Shown: positions 27,715 through 38,148, numbered from the stretch's first letter. The stretch: 64,000 nt of DNA from Aquimarina sp. RZ0 (GCF_008370685.1 NZ_VTZU01000015.1:39783-103782), one strand, 5' to 3'. Numbers and translations are program-made. The notes: generated by a model not told the origin, from the sequence alone.

Positions 27715-29181
27715 TTAAATTGTTATAACAGGAATATTCGCTAAAATTTCTTTAACAAAACCCCAATACTTCTGAGTAGAAGAAATACTGGCTCTCTCGT
27801 CTGGAGAATGTGCTCCTACTATTGTTGGTCCAAATGATATCATATCCATATCAGGATAGTTTTTTCCTAGTATACCACATTCTAGTCCTGCGTGACAAGC
27901 AGCAATATGCGCTTTTTCTCCATTGATCTTTTGATATAATTGATCTAATACCTGTAGTATCGGTGAATCCATATTAGGAGCCCAACCCGGATAATCTCCT
28001 CCTGTTACCACTTCGCAACCAATGAGCTCAAAAGTAGCCCTTAGCTTATTTACCATATCCAGTTTTGAAGATTCTACACTACTTCTGGTCAGACATTCAA
28101 TACTAACCTCTCCTTCGCCAATAGTAACCTTTGCTACATTATTTGACGTTTCTACCAGATTAGGAATAGAAGGACTCATAGCATACACCCCATTATGAGC
28201 AGCATACAGAGCTTTCAGCACACCTTCCTGAACTCCCAGCTCCATCACACCAGTAGGTAAATCTGTACCTAATACTTCTATCTGAAGATCAGGGTCATTT
28301 ATCAAAAGTTCTTGTTTTATAGTACTGCTCAGCTCAGAAATTTCGAATTCAAAAGCGGCTACGTGTATAGCATCCACTACAATAGTAGCAAAGCTCTCTC
28401 TGGGAATCGCATTTCTCAGACTTCCTCCTTTGATTTTATGAATTCTAAGCCCAAAATTCTCAAAACCATCAAACAACAATCGATTCATGATCTTATTCGC
28501 GTTTCCTAATCCTTTATGAATATCCATTCCTGAATGCCCTCCACTCAGACCTGTCACAGCGATTGTATATGCTTTTTTACCTTCTTCAATCAATTCTTCT
28601 CTGTAATTTCTCTTTGCAGTAACATCAATTCCTCCTGCACATCCCACTCCTATTTCATCATCTTCCTCTGTATCTAGATTCAAAAGAATATCACCTTGTA
28701 ACCAATCTGGTTTTAATCCCATAGCTCCTGTCATTCCGGTTTCTTCATCAATCGTAAACAAAGCTTCTATTGCCGGGTGAGGAATATCTGTTGATTCTAA
28801 AAGTGCCATGATTGTAGCGACTCCCAGTCCATTATCTGCTCCCAGCGTAGTGCCTTTTGCCCTTACCCAGTCTCCATCAATATACATTTCGATTCCTTGC
28901 GTATCAAAATCAAAAGTAGTCTCTGCATTCTTTTGATGTACCATATCCAAATGTGACTGCATCACCACAGTTTTTCTATTGTCTAAACCCGAAGTTGCCG
29001 GTTTTTTAATCAGTACATTCCCTACATCATCAACACTAGTTTCTAACCCAAGAGATTCTCCAAATTCTTTTATAAAAGCTATGACTCTTTCTTCTTTTTT
29101 AGAAGGTCTTGGTACAGCATTAAGATCTGCAAACTTATTCCAGAGTACGCGAGGCTCCAGCATTCTTATTTCTGAATTCAT
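27715..29181 (-). CDS. pepD: Aminoacyl-histidine dipeptidase (M20 family)
   Basis: 488 residues. Zinc-site motifs are VVMQSHLDMVHQKN (His with the following catalytic Asp), GADNGLGVATIMAL (bridging Asp), FTIDEETGMTGAMGL (catalytic Glu-Glu) and LNLDTEEDDEIGVG, with the last histidine in GAHSPDERAS. The dimerisation lid lies between. It cleaves Xaa-His dipeptides such as carnosine in the cytoplasm. It is monocistronic, read toward copy B of the palindromic element. Confidence 0.93.
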   Translation of the reverse strand: MNSEIRMLEPRVLWNKFADLNAVPRPSKKEERVIAFIKEFGESLGLETSVDDVGNVLIKKPATSGLDNRKTVVMQSHLDMVHQKNAETTFDFDTQGIEMYIDGDWVRAKGTTLGADNGLGVATIMALLESTDIPHPAIEALFTIDEETGMTGAMGLKPDWLQGDILLNLDTEEDDEIGVGCAGGIDVTAKRNYREELIEEGKKAYTIAVTGLSGGHSGMDIHKGLGNANKIMNRLLFDGFENFGLRIHKIKGGSLRNAIPRESFATIVVDAIHVAAFEFEISELSSTIKQELLINDPDLQIEVLGTDLPTGVMELGVQEGVLKALYAAHNGVYAMSPSIPNLVETSNNVAKVTIGEGEVSIECLTRSSVESSKLDMVNKLRATFELIGCEVVTGGDYPGWAPNMDSPILQVLDQLYQKINGEKAHIAACHAGLECGILGKNYPDMDMISFGPTIVGAHSPDERASISSTQKYWGFVKEILANIPVITI

Positions 29182-29279
29182 ATATGTATCGTGTTTTCAA
29201 CAAATGTACATTATGAAAACCTTAATTCAAATGATATATTAAATGTTGTAGATTTACCAGAAAATACCATTGTTGTTTT

Positions 29280-30344
29280 ATGCCATCAAAAACTAAACTA
29301 TATCTCACTGCACTACTCCCTATACAGATCGCATTCATACAGGTAATAGCATTCTTCCCAGAATTTATTGAACGATTTTATAGCAACGGGCTTTACATAT
29401 ATATCTCTAAAGCATTACGATATGCTTTTGGCTGGATTCCTTTTTCTTTTGGGGATATTGGATATATGATATTGACTATCCTGATGGTTCGGTTTTTATT
29501 CAAAAACATTTTTAAGAGAAAAATACAATGGAAAAATGTATTATTGGATATTGGGGCTACTTTATCCATCGTATATGCCAGTTTTCATATTTTATGGGGA
29601 ATTAATTATTACAGATTACCGCTACACGAAATTTTAAAAATTGAAGACCAATATACCGAAGATGAACTTATAAGTGTTTCGGAAAAATTAATCCGAAAAG
29701 CGAATGACATACACCGCGCACTAGAACCAAATGACTCTTTATCCATAAAAATACCCTATAGTAAAGAACAGATATTTGAGAAAACGATTCCTGCATACAA
29801 ACAACTAAACAATATATTACCATCGCTTACTTATTCCCCGAAAAGTATTAAAAAATCCATTTTAAGCGTACCACTAACATATATGGGTTTTAGCGGATAT
29901 CTAAACCCTATAACGAATGAAGCGCAGGTTAATGGATTAATCGTTACCTACAAAACTCCGACTACCAGTTGTCACGAAGAAGCTCACCAAATAGGGTTTG
30001 CCAAAGAAAATGAAGCCAATTTTATTGCTGCATTAACGACTATAAATTATAAGGATCTTTATTTTAATTATAGCGGTACTACCTTTGCCTTAAAATTTTG
30101 TTTAAATGATCTTTACCTCCGTGACGAACAGAAAGCTATTTGTCTGATAGAAAAACTAAGACCGGGAATACGGAAAAATTATCAAGAAGTAAATCAGTTT
30201 TGGGAGTCATATCAAAATCCCTTAGAGCCAATTTTTAAAAGCACCTATGACAGTTATCTGAAAGCAAATAATCAACCTAAAGGAATAGAAACCTATAGCT
30301 ATGTAGTAGCTTTAATAGTAAACTATTATAAAAATAAACTTTAA
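29280..30344 (+). CDS. DUF3810 membrane protein with HExxH-like motif
   Basis: 354 residues. Three N-terminal membrane helices (about residues 8-27, 45-70 and 88-108) precede a large soluble part. The motif TTSCHEEAHQIGFAKENEANF is an HExxH-type zinc site with a Glu-rich helix after it, as in membrane-linked gluzincins. It fits the DUF3810 family, whose function is not established. The ATG at 29280 begins right before the first helix. It reads divergently from pepD. Confidence 0.82.
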   Translation: MPSKTKLYLTALLPIQIAFIQVIAFFPEFIERFYSNGLYIYISKALRYAFGWIPFSFGDIGYMILTILMVRFLFKNIFKRKIQWKNVLLDIGATLSIVYASFHILWGINYYRLPLHEILKIEDQYTEDELISVSEKLIRKANDIHRALEPNDSLSIKIPYSKEQIFEKTIPAYKQLNNILPSLTYSPKSIKKSILSVPLTYMGFSGYLNPITNEAQVNGLIVTYKTPTTSCHEEAHQIGFAKENEANFIAALTTINYKDLYFNYSGTTFALKFCLNDLYLRDEQKAICLIEKLRPGIRKNYQEVNQFWESYQNPLEPIFKSTYDSYLKANNQPKGIETYSYVVALIVNYYKNKL

Positions 30345-30459
30345 CTACTATTTTTTTGAAAATGTAATGTTTTATAGTTGTTAAAAAATTATTAATTCCC
30401 AAAGTCTTTCTTTAGTAAAAGTTATCTTTAAAACCAATTCAACTTTCACACTAAACCTT

Positions 30460-33447
30460 ATGAGAAAACAATTAATATCACTCTTGGTGGTATGTATGGG
30501 GCTTAATTTGTATGCTCAGGAATATTTTCCAAAAAATGACGGTGTAAAATCATCGAATTCTAACTATACTGTTTTTACCAATGCGATCATTCATACTTCT
30601 CCGGAAACTGAGATTAAAAATGGGATGTTGATTATACAGAAAGGAAAAATTACACAAGTTGGAACAGCGCTAACGATCCCAAAAAACAGTGTAGTTATCG
30701 ATTTATCAGGAAAACATATATACGCTTCTTTTATTGACCCTTATACCAATTTTGGCATTGCAAAACCGAAAAAAAGAGGAAACTCTTTTAGAAAAAATCC
30801 TCAATATGATGCTTCTCGTGAGGGATATTATTGGAACGACCATATTCGTCCGGAGACTAATCCTCTCGAAGAATTCAAATATGATCGTAAGAAAGCGGAG
30901 GAGTTTATTAAGGAAGGATATGGAGTATTGAACACACATCTGCCAGATGGAATCATTAGAGGAACTGGTTCCCTTATAGCACTCAATAAGGATGGTACCG
31001 CAGGTGAACGTTTGCTAAGTGATGCTTCATCACAATTACTTTCTTTTACCAAAAGTGCAAAAAGTAATCAGGGATATCCTACCTCACTAATGGGAGCAAT
31101 GGCTTTGTTAAGACAAGTATATCTTGATGCCGGATGGTACGCTAACGGAAATACAGACAACAAAGATCTTTCTTTAGAGGCTCTCAACAGAAATAAAAAT
31201 CTCCCACAAATTTTTGAAGCAGGAAGCAGAATAAATGGTTTTAGAGCAGATAAAGTAGGAGATGAATTTAATATTCAATATATAATAGTCGGAGGAGGTG
31301 ATGAATATGCAAGAATTGATAAGGTAAAAGCTACAAAGGCTACTTATATTCTACCACTTAATTTTCCAGAACCCTATGACGTATCTGATCCGTATATGTC
31401 AAACCTTGTAAGTCTGGGAGACATGCGCCACTGGAATCAGGCGCCTTCAAATCCATCTGCACTTGCTAAAAATGGTATACAGTTTTCATTAACTACCCAT
31501 AAGCTAAAAAAAATATCTGATTTTAAAACACGAATTGAAAAAGTAATAGCATACGGCTTAGATAAGAAAACAGTTTTAGCATCCTTAACGACAATTCCAG
31601 CTAAAATCTTGGGTAAAAGCGATGTACTAGGTATCTTAAAGAAGGGAGCATACGCTAATTTTCTAATTACCAGTGAAGAACTGTTTTCTAAAGACAATAT
31701 CATTTATGAAAATTGGGTACAGGGAAATAAAAATGTAGTTAATGATATACACACTACAGATATCAACGGAACGTATGATCTTGTCCTTGCCGGAAAAACC
31801 TATGAATTATCTATATCTGGTAAACCTTCTAAACCAAAGGCAGAAGTAAAACTTGGTGATACGAATTTAGGAAGTAAAATCACTTATAAAGATGATTGGG
31901 TATCCATTACCTTTACTGATCCAGATACTACAAAAATACACTATACCAGAATTGTAACCGCCATTAATAACAATCCACAATTTTGGAGTGGAAAAGCAAT
32001 TCTTCCCAACGGTATCCAAACAACTTTTACAGCAAAACAAAAAACAAAAGAGAACGCTGAAAAAGATGAAAAGAAACCAGAGGATACAAAAGAAACTCCA
32101 AAAGTGCTCCCTGTTACGTTCCCGAATATTGCCTATGGCACTCGCGAGCTTCCTAAACCCGAAAATTTATTGTTTAAAAATGCGACCGTATGGACAAATG
32201 AATCTGATGGAATTTTAACCGAAACAGATGTGCTTGTGAAAAATGGAAAGATTGCAGCAATTGGAAAAAACCTTAGCGTAGGAAATGCTAAAACAATTGA
32301 TGCAAGTGGAAAGCATTTAACGAGCGGAATCATTGATGAGCATTCGCATATAGCTGCGGCAGCAATAAATGAAGCTGGTCATAACTCAACAGCAGAAGTT
32401 ACTATAGAAGATGTAGTATCACCAGATGATATTAATATCTATCGAAACCTTGCGGGTGGAGTAACATCGATACAGATTCTTCACGGATCTGCAAATCCAA
32501 TTGGTGGTAGATCTGCCATTATAAAGTTGAAATGGGGCGAAAGTGCAGAAAACCTAATCTATACTAATTCTCCAAAGTTTATCAAGTTTGCTCTGGGAGA
32601 AAATGTAAAACAAAGTAATTGGGGCGATGCAGAAAGAGTACGTTTTCCACAAACACGCATGGGAGTAGAACAACTTTACATTGACTATTTTACACGAGCC
32701 CGAAATTATGAAAAGTTAAAAAAAAGCGGAAAACCATACCGTAAAGATATAGAAATGGAAACATTGGTCGAAGTTCTTAACGACAAACGTTTTATCAGTT
32801 GTCATTCATATGTACAGAGTGAAATCAATATGCTTATGAAGGTGGCTGAGAAATTCAATTTTAGAATCAATACGTTTACCCATATTCTGGAAGGGTATAA
32901 AGTAGCTGATAAAATGGTGGCTCACGGCGTTGGAGGTTCTACCTTTTCGGATTGGTGGGCTTATAAATATGAAGTTAATGATGCAATTCCCTATAATGCT
33001 GCTATTATGCATAAACAAGGAGTTACGGTTGCTATTAATAGTGATGACGGCGAAATGTCCAGAAGATTGAATCAGGAAGCTGCAAAATCTGTAAAATATG
33101 GCGGAGTAAGTGAAGAAGATGCCTGGAAATTCGTGACATTAAACCCTGCAAAATTGTTACATATTGACGATCGCACAGGAAGTATTAAAGTGGGTAAGGA
33201 TGCAGACCTGGTTTTATGGACAGACCACCCCCTTTCTATCTATGCAAAAGCTGAAAAAACAGTGATTGAAGGAGTCACTTATTTTGATCTTGAAAAAGAC
33301 AAAGCAATGAGAAAAACTATTGCACAAGAAAAAAACGAACTCTCGACCATGTTACTAAAAGCTAAAAATAGTGGTTTAAAAACCCAGCCACCCAAAAAGA
33401 AGGAAAAGCAACATTTTCATTGCGAAACCATAGAAACCATTCACTAA
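30460..33447 (+). CDS. Exported double-domain amidohydrolase-family protein
   Basis: 995 residues with a signal peptide (LVVCMGLNLYAQ). Residues ~35-420 are amidohydrolase-like but the metal motif HxH is lost (IYASFIDPYTNFG where PGxIDxHxH is expected). After a linker rich in Lys/Glu/Thr (~525-550), residues ~565-960 form a second amidohydrolase domain that keeps IIDEHSHIAA, HSYVQSEINML, FTHILEGY and INSDDGEMSR, resembling imidazolonepropionase-type hydrolases. The intact C-terminal half is probably the enzyme; its substrate is unknown. The next gene, 18 bases on, resembles the first half. Confidence 0.85.
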   Translation: MRKQLISLLVVCMGLNLYAQEYFPKNDGVKSSNSNYTVFTNAIIHTSPETEIKNGMLIIQKGKITQVGTALTIPKNSVVIDLSGKHIYASFIDPYTNFGIAKPKKRGNSFRKNPQYDASREGYYWNDHIRPETNPLEEFKYDRKKAEEFIKEGYGVLNTHLPDGIIRGTGSLIALNKDGTAGERLLSDASSQLLSFTKSAKSNQGYPTSLMGAMALLRQVYLDAGWYANGNTDNKDLSLEALNRNKNLPQIFEAGSRINGFRADKVGDEFNIQYIIVGGGDEYARIDKVKATKATYILPLNFPEPYDVSDPYMSNLVSLGDMRHWNQAPSNPSALAKNGIQFSLTTHKLKKISDFKTRIEKVIAYGLDKKTVLASLTTIPAKILGKSDVLGILKKGAYANFLITSEELFSKDNIIYENWVQGNKNVVNDIHTTDINGTYDLVLAGKTYELSISGKPSKPKAEVKLGDTNLGSKITYKDDWVSITFTDPDTTKIHYTRIVTAINNNPQFWSGKAILPNGIQTTFTAKQKTKENAEKDEKKPEDTKETPKVLPVTFPNIAYGTRELPKPENLLFKNATVWTNESDGILTETDVLVKNGKIAAIGKNLSVGNAKTIDASGKHLTSGIIDEHSHIAAAAINEAGHNSTAEVTIEDVVSPDDINIYRNLAGGVTSIQILHGSANPIGGRSAIIKLKWGESAENLIYTNSPKFIKFALGENVKQSNWGDAERVRFPQTRMGVEQLYIDYFTRARNYEKLKKSGKPYRKDIEMETLVEVLNDKRFISCHSYVQSEINMLMKVAEKFNFRINTFTHILEGYKVADKMVAHGVGGSTFSDWWAYKYEVNDAIPYNAAIMHKQGVTVAINSDDGEMSRRLNQEAAKSVKYGGVSEEDAWKFVTLNPAKLLHIDDRTGSIKVGKDADLVLWTDHPLSIYAKAEKTVIEGVTYFDLEKDKAMRKTIAQEKNELSTMLLKAKNSGLKTQPPKKKEKQHFHCETIETIH

Positions 33448-33465
33448 AATTAATGTAGTACAAAC

Positions 33466-34758
33466 ATGAAAAATATTATATATATATTGTTGCTATTACT
33501 ATTCGGAACAGAAAATATATCGGCGCAACAAACTCCTGCTAAGCCTCAGACTGAAGCCATAACAATTACCGGAGCAACTGCACACATTGGTAACGGGCAA
33601 GTCATACAAAACAGTATGATAATTTTCGAAAACGGAAAAATAACCAATATAGGTACTAACGGAAGCGTCTCTGCTAAGGGAATCATCATAGATGCCTCTG
33701 GAAAACACATATACCCGGGATTTATAGCACCTAATTCTACTTTAGGCTTAGTAGAAATTGGAGCGGTAAGAGCCACCGACGATGATAGTGAAATAGGAGG
33801 TTTCAATCCTCATATCCGAAGTATCATTGCCTATAATGCAGAAAGTAAAATTGTTGAAAGCATGAGGCCCAACGGAGTATTAATCGCTCAAACCACCCCA
33901 CGTGGTGGATGGATTTCTGGTTCGTCATCTATAGTACAATTAGATGCCTGGAACTGGGAAGATGCAGCCTTAAAAACAGATGACGGAATTCATATAAATT
34001 GGCCCAATCTTTTTACCCAGGGTCGATGGTGGTTGGGTGAAGACCCTGGTTATAAGCCAAATAAAAAATATAAAGAACAGGTAACTGCTCTGAACGATTT
34101 TATACATCAGGCAAAAGCTACCATAAAATCAGATTTGAGTACAGAAAATTTACCCCATTTATCCATGAAAAAAATCTTTGACGGTTCGCTGACATTATTT
34201 GTTCATGTAAGTCCGGAAAAAGCAATTTTGGATGTTCTGGGATTTGTTAAAGAACAAGGCATAAAAAAAGTAGTTTTAGTAAATGCAGATGAAGCATACA
34301 AGGTCGTCAATCAGTTAAAACAACAAAATATTCCTGTATTGCTAACCAGAACTCATTCTATTCCAAATTATGAGGATGACGATTATGATTTACCATATAA
34401 AAATGCAAAACTGCTAATGGATGCCGGAGTACTAGTTGGACTAGAAAATAGCGGTCAGATGGAACGTGCCAATGCTCGTAATCTCCCTTTTCAGGCTGGA
34501 ACTGTAGCTGCTCATGGTTTAGATAAAGAAAAAGCACTACAACTTATTACCGGGAATACTTCAAAAATATTAGGAATTGATGACATGGTAGGTACCTTGG
34601 AAGTTGGAAAAGATGCAACTTTATTTATTAGTCTTGGTGATGCATTGGATATGAGAACAAATCAATTAGATAGGGCTTTTATCCAAGGTAGAGATATTAG
34701 TTTAGAAAGTCATCAAACCAAACTTTGGAAACGATACAGTGCCAAATATGATAAATAA
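33466..34758 (+). CDS. Exported amidohydrolase-like protein, metal motif degenerate
   Basis: 430 residues with a signal peptide (FGTENISAQ). The fold signals are present (ITNIGTNGSVSAKGIIIDASGKH, then IYPGFIAPNSTLG, and GTLEVGKDATLFI near the end) but no HxH follows the PGFI strand, and the later histidine/aspartate set is not obvious. It is likely a non-catalytic partner of the upstream 995-residue protein, resembling that protein's N-terminal half. The two form an operon. Confidence 0.8.
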   Translation: MKNIIYILLLLLFGTENISAQQTPAKPQTEAITITGATAHIGNGQVIQNSMIIFENGKITNIGTNGSVSAKGIIIDASGKHIYPGFIAPNSTLGLVEIGAVRATDDDSEIGGFNPHIRSIIAYNAESKIVESMRPNGVLIAQTTPRGGWISGSSSIVQLDAWNWEDAALKTDDGIHINWPNLFTQGRWWLGEDPGYKPNKKYKEQVTALNDFIHQAKATIKSDLSTENLPHLSMKKIFDGSLTLFVHVSPEKAILDVLGFVKEQGIKKVVLVNADEAYKVVNQLKQQNIPVLLTRTHSIPNYEDDDYDLPYKNAKLLMDAGVLVGLENSGQMERANARNLPFQAGTVAAHGLDKEKALQLITGNTSKILGIDDMVGTLEVGKDATLFISLGDALDMRTNQLDRAFIQGRDISLESHQTKLWKRYSAKYDK

Positions 34759-35119
34759 AATAACAAGGGTAAAATTATAAGACACTAAAGAAAGACTCCC
34801 TATCTTATAAAAAAGCATTCCGCAAATGACTATTTTTCACTATTTAGGATCATAATTGAATCTAAAAACGGGCAAATTCTTTCAAGTATAAAAGTAAAAT
34901 ATCTTATCCTAAACTCAACTTGCGCAGTTAGCGAAGGTTTTCTTGTTTACAACAAACCTGTTGAGAATTTTCTTTTTTCAAAAAAAAAAAACAGATCAAT
35001 ACTGTATAGCTCGTAACATAACAACTAAATACATTCTTTTTAAGACAGTATCCAGTTTTAAAAGTATTTGTAACTGCATAAGCGGCTTACTAATGCTATT
35101 AATTCTACATTCTCATCCC
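34759..35119. other. Intergenic stretch without a recognised gene
   Basis: About 360 AT-rich bases between convergent genes. I see no coding frame of substance, RNA gene or convincing hairpin. Confidence 0.4.
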
Positions 35120-35695
35120 CTATCTACCAATTCTGAAACTTTCTGCTCTTGCCTTAAACCCATCCAGAACTGTACCTTTACCAAATATACCAACAGCAGC
35201 ATTGCGTTTTATTAAAAAACCTTTTTTCTGACCTTTAAAATTTAGTTTATCATAGAACGTAACAAACACATTTACAACAACATTACTAATCTTTGCCGAA
35301 CGAACTCTATTTCTCCAGAATGTATTTAAATTTTGAAATTTATGCTTTCCACAAACCCTAATACTTCTACCTCTTAATCTTGAACTTTCAAATAAAGTAA
35401 GTTGAGTATCGTTCATTTTAGCCGTATTTTCAGAAGCATATTCGTCTCTACATTCTTTATTATCAAAAAGAAAAGCATGATCCTTACTTTCTATAAACCA
35501 ATCCGTATTATAAAGAATATCAGAATGATAGGCTTCAACCAACTCCCTCTCTGTAAATATTTCACCTTTGAAATGGTATGTTAAGTTTTCTGTTTCACTA
35601 ACTTCTGGAGGAGACTGTAATTCATTTTCTGAACATCCTGTTAGTATTACCGAAAATAGCACAATGTAGATTGGTAACTCGAAACATGTTTTCAT
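35120..35695 (-). CDS. Lipoprotein with beta/gamma-crystallin-like domain
   Basis: 191 residues with lipobox (VILTGCSEN). Residues ~95-190 contain two Greek-key-like motifs: QLTLFESSRLRGRSIRVCG ending FWRNRVRSAKI, and VFVTFYDKLNFKGQKKGF ending ESFRIGR. The F/Y-x(5,6)-G spacing and the later S-A/F-K/R-I strands are typical of beta/gamma-crystallins, which often bind calcium; the acidic calcium signature N/D-N/D-x-S/T-S is not obvious here. Exported, function unknown. The neighbouring metallopeptidase gene is divergent. Confidence 0.6.
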   Translation of the reverse strand: MKTCFELPIYIVLFSVILTGCSENELQSPPEVSETENLTYHFKGEIFTERELVEAYHSDILYNTDWFIESKDHAFLFDNKECRDEYASENTAKMNDTQLTLFESSRLRGRSIRVCGKHKFQNLNTFWRNRVRSAKISNVVVNVFVTFYDKLNFKGQKKGFLIKRNAAVGIFGKGTVLDGFKARAESFRIGR

Positions 35696-36146
35696 GGGTA
35701 TAAATTTTTAAGTTGGTTATAGCTGTATATATATAAAAATTAAAATACCCTACGTGAAAATACGATAAATTCTTAAAATAATTTTAAGTTAAATTAAACA
35801 AAAATTATGATAGTAGGAGTATAACCGTTCAGCAAACTACATCTTGTGTAGTTGCTGCTTAGGCTTTAATTTTGGGATATGCAAAGCGAAAACAAGAGAT
35901 GTACAAGATTCTGAGGAATTGGAAGAAGAGTACACTAAATCTAAAACACTATAGCGAAAAGCAAGGCATAACTGACACGGGAAGTATAGAGCGGAATTTC
36001 CAGATTCCCAGAAAAAAATACTAACCCCAACACGTTCTTTCACCGAAAACAGGATGTCGATTTACCCCAAAAACAGTGGTTTTAGAGGAGATTAAAAACT
36101 TATATTTATCTCTAGAAATATATTAATCATCTTAAAAATCTAACAC
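35696..36146. other. Divergent intergenic region
   Basis: About 450 bases between the crystallin-like and metallopeptidase genes. Presumably it carries both promoters; I see no gene or conserved RNA. A stretch around 35820-36060 has higher GC than its flanks and may be a decayed insert. Confidence 0.35.
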
Positions 36147-37283
36147 ATGAGAAAATTATTATCAGTACTGATTTTACTTGTTATCGTATCCTGTTCTGTA
36201 GATCAAGATATTGAAACAATCGAAGAACAATTATTACAAACAAATCCAGAAAAAGCATTAAGTATCCTTGAAGAACTAGGATTCAATACATTTAATGCCA
36301 CAATGGATGAAGAGTTTATTACTATTGAGGGAGATATAATGATGAATATTGCATTCATCTTAGAGAGTTATGAAAAAGAAAAAGGAGTATCTCAAGCAAA
36401 GCAAAGCCTATCACGGAAGCATACTTTCTATGGGGGTAGGGTAAGTAGTGAATATAATAACAGAGTAAAATTCTCAATGGCTCCTAATATGAGAGCAGAG
36501 TGGCTTCCAGCATTACAAATAGCTATCTCTAGATATAATAAGGTAAATGAGTGTAGAGTTCAAATGAGTTATACAACGGGTAGAGCACATTCTCATATTT
36601 CATTTAGGGATTTAGGATCAAATACTTTAGGTAGAGCGGAATTCCCAAAAAAGACTGTTCATAGTAACCTTAAAACCTATAGAAAACCAGGGGAGTATAT
36701 CTATATTCATCCAACTCTAAACAGTAACGCTTCATTAGAAGATAAAGTACATTTGTTAATGCATGAAATGGGACATAATATGGGCTTTGAGCACGTTTTT
36801 GATAATGCCGCTCATAGAGCTAACTATAGCTTCGATGGCACTCAAATAGCCGGTACGATACTTTATGAGAAAAACTCTGTGATGAATGCCGATGGATATG
36901 ATTCAAGAGGTATTTTTACGCCAAATGATAAAATTGCATTAAAAACTATTTATCCAGGTCCTTTTGTATCCGATTTTAATCAAACTATCACAGGACCCAC
37001 ACTTGCTGCGACTAAAGAGTCGGTAACTTATCGAACTTCTGTTACCAATCCTGGCAATACTTATCGTTGGGAAGTTAAGTATGTGGGTGCACATCCCTGG
37101 ACTAGATTGCATTCAAATAGTGCTTCAGTAACTTTTAGAATTAGTACACGAGCAACTCCTAATGGCTTAAACAATATGAATGTTCGTTGTACAATTGTAA
37201 AACCAAATGGCGATGAAGGTAGAAAAGTCTTTAGCACCCTTGTGGAAGGAAGACCAACAGATGGAACTCATATTAATCTATAA
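36147..37283 (+). CDS. Lipoprotein zinc metallopeptidase, M57-like
   Basis: 378 residues with lipobox (LVIVSCSVD). The zinc site LLMHEMGHNMGFEHVFD is the extended HExxHxxGxxH of metzincin-like enzymes, close to the dual-action HEIGH peptidases (M57). A Met-turn candidate (NSVMNADGYDSRG) follows about 40 residues later. The C-terminal ~100 residues look like a beta-sandwich accessory domain (TGPTLAATKESVTYR, YRWEVKYVG). Probably a secreted or surface protease. Confidence 0.85.
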   Translation: MRKLLSVLILLVIVSCSVDQDIETIEEQLLQTNPEKALSILEELGFNTFNATMDEEFITIEGDIMMNIAFILESYEKEKGVSQAKQSLSRKHTFYGGRVSSEYNNRVKFSMAPNMRAEWLPALQIAISRYNKVNECRVQMSYTTGRAHSHISFRDLGSNTLGRAEFPKKTVHSNLKTYRKPGEYIYIHPTLNSNASLEDKVHLLMHEMGHNMGFEHVFDNAAHRANYSFDGTQIAGTILYEKNSVMNADGYDSRGIFTPNDKIALKTIYPGPFVSDFNQTITGPTLAATKESVTYRTSVTNPGNTYRWEVKYVGAHPWTRLHSNSASVTFRISTRATPNGLNNMNVRCTIVKPNGDEGRKVFSTLVEGRPTDGTHINL

Positions 37284-37305
37284 AAGCAATCCATTACTAA
37301 AATAT

Positions 37306-37335
37306 AAAAGCTACTGTATAAAAGCAGTAGCTTTT
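37306..37335 (+). terminator. Terminator after the metallopeptidase gene
   Basis: A perfect 11-bp stem (AAAAGCTACTG / CAGTAGCTTTT) with an 8-base loop, 22 bases after the stop codon. Confidence 0.8.
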
Positions 37336-37347
37336 GTAGTTAATAAG

Positions 37348-37513
37348 TAATACGATTTATAACTAAAAATTTCGCATATTCATCGTTTCTTTTTCCTTTC
37401 TACTTCGTTTAAAAAATAAACCGTAGCTATAGCTATGCTTGATTTTTTTGCCTTGCATAAAGAAAAAATAATTCAATGAATTTATACGAATTTTTTAATC
37501 ACAAATCGTATAA
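37348..37513 (+). repeat. Palindromic 166-bp element, family 1, copy C
   Basis: Same sequence as copy B as far as I can read, starting 12 bases past the terminator of the metallopeptidase gene. It repeats the habit of lying just beyond a terminator hairpin. Confidence 0.85.
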
Positions 37514-37785
37514 TAATACAGATGTTCTTTTCTTCTGATAGTATAATATTCCTAATGATACGGTATTTCAAGGTGTTTTTTAGATATCTTCTTAACTCCA
37601 TAATCAAGTACACATTTAGACTCAATACGCTGCATCAAAAAAGGTAAATCTTTATAATTAGATTTCTTCATTATGATCAATATCTATTGATATCCAGGAT
37701 ATGCTAGAGCAAGCTGACCCTAAGCTAAATAAGTGATTAGCGATACATTTTTGCTGTTGTTATGCCGGATACGAATACAACTTAA

Positions 37786-38100
37786 TTTCACTGGGAGCTG
37801 GAACGCGGTCTACAGATTTACTACAGCGCGGACTTCGGGGTGAATTTGGAAAAGTACCTTCACACGCTATTTTTCGAATACTATTTTCCAACGCAACTGT
37901 TATTTACTTCTCCCAGAGGAAAAGGAGTAAAATGGATTATTGAACAGGAAAATAAATATCTTTTATTAGTTAACTTGGAAACTATTGAATACCATACTAT
38001 TGGATTTAGAAAATCAAAAGAATATTCACGCTGGAAGGAATTATTGCACCATTATTACGAACCTTTTCCTATTGTTGAACATTATGAAACAATAATTTAA
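37786..38100 (+). pseudogene. ORF fragment without proper start, possible primase/mobile-element relic
   Basis: The frame is open from 37786 (after a TAA) to 38100 but has no ATG near its beginning; a GTG at 37840 falls inside an apparently continuous protein sequence (HWELERGLQIYYSADFGVNL). The segment LLFTSPRGKGVKWII recalls the S-P-x-G-x-G-(L/V)-K segment of primase-type proteins on Bacteroidota mobile elements. That resemblance is weak. The neighbourhood (palindromic elements on both sides, no operon) supports a relic. A 39-codon leftward frame at 37552-37671 may be another fragment. Confidence 0.35.
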
Positions 38101-38148
38101 TTGACAATAAAAAAATCAAAAAAAGTTCGTTTTTGGTTATAAACTTAA

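Noticed and set aside
35837..36043. 68-residue leftward frame in the divergent spacer
   Set aside because: No start context, no recognisable composition, and it lies where two promoters are expected.
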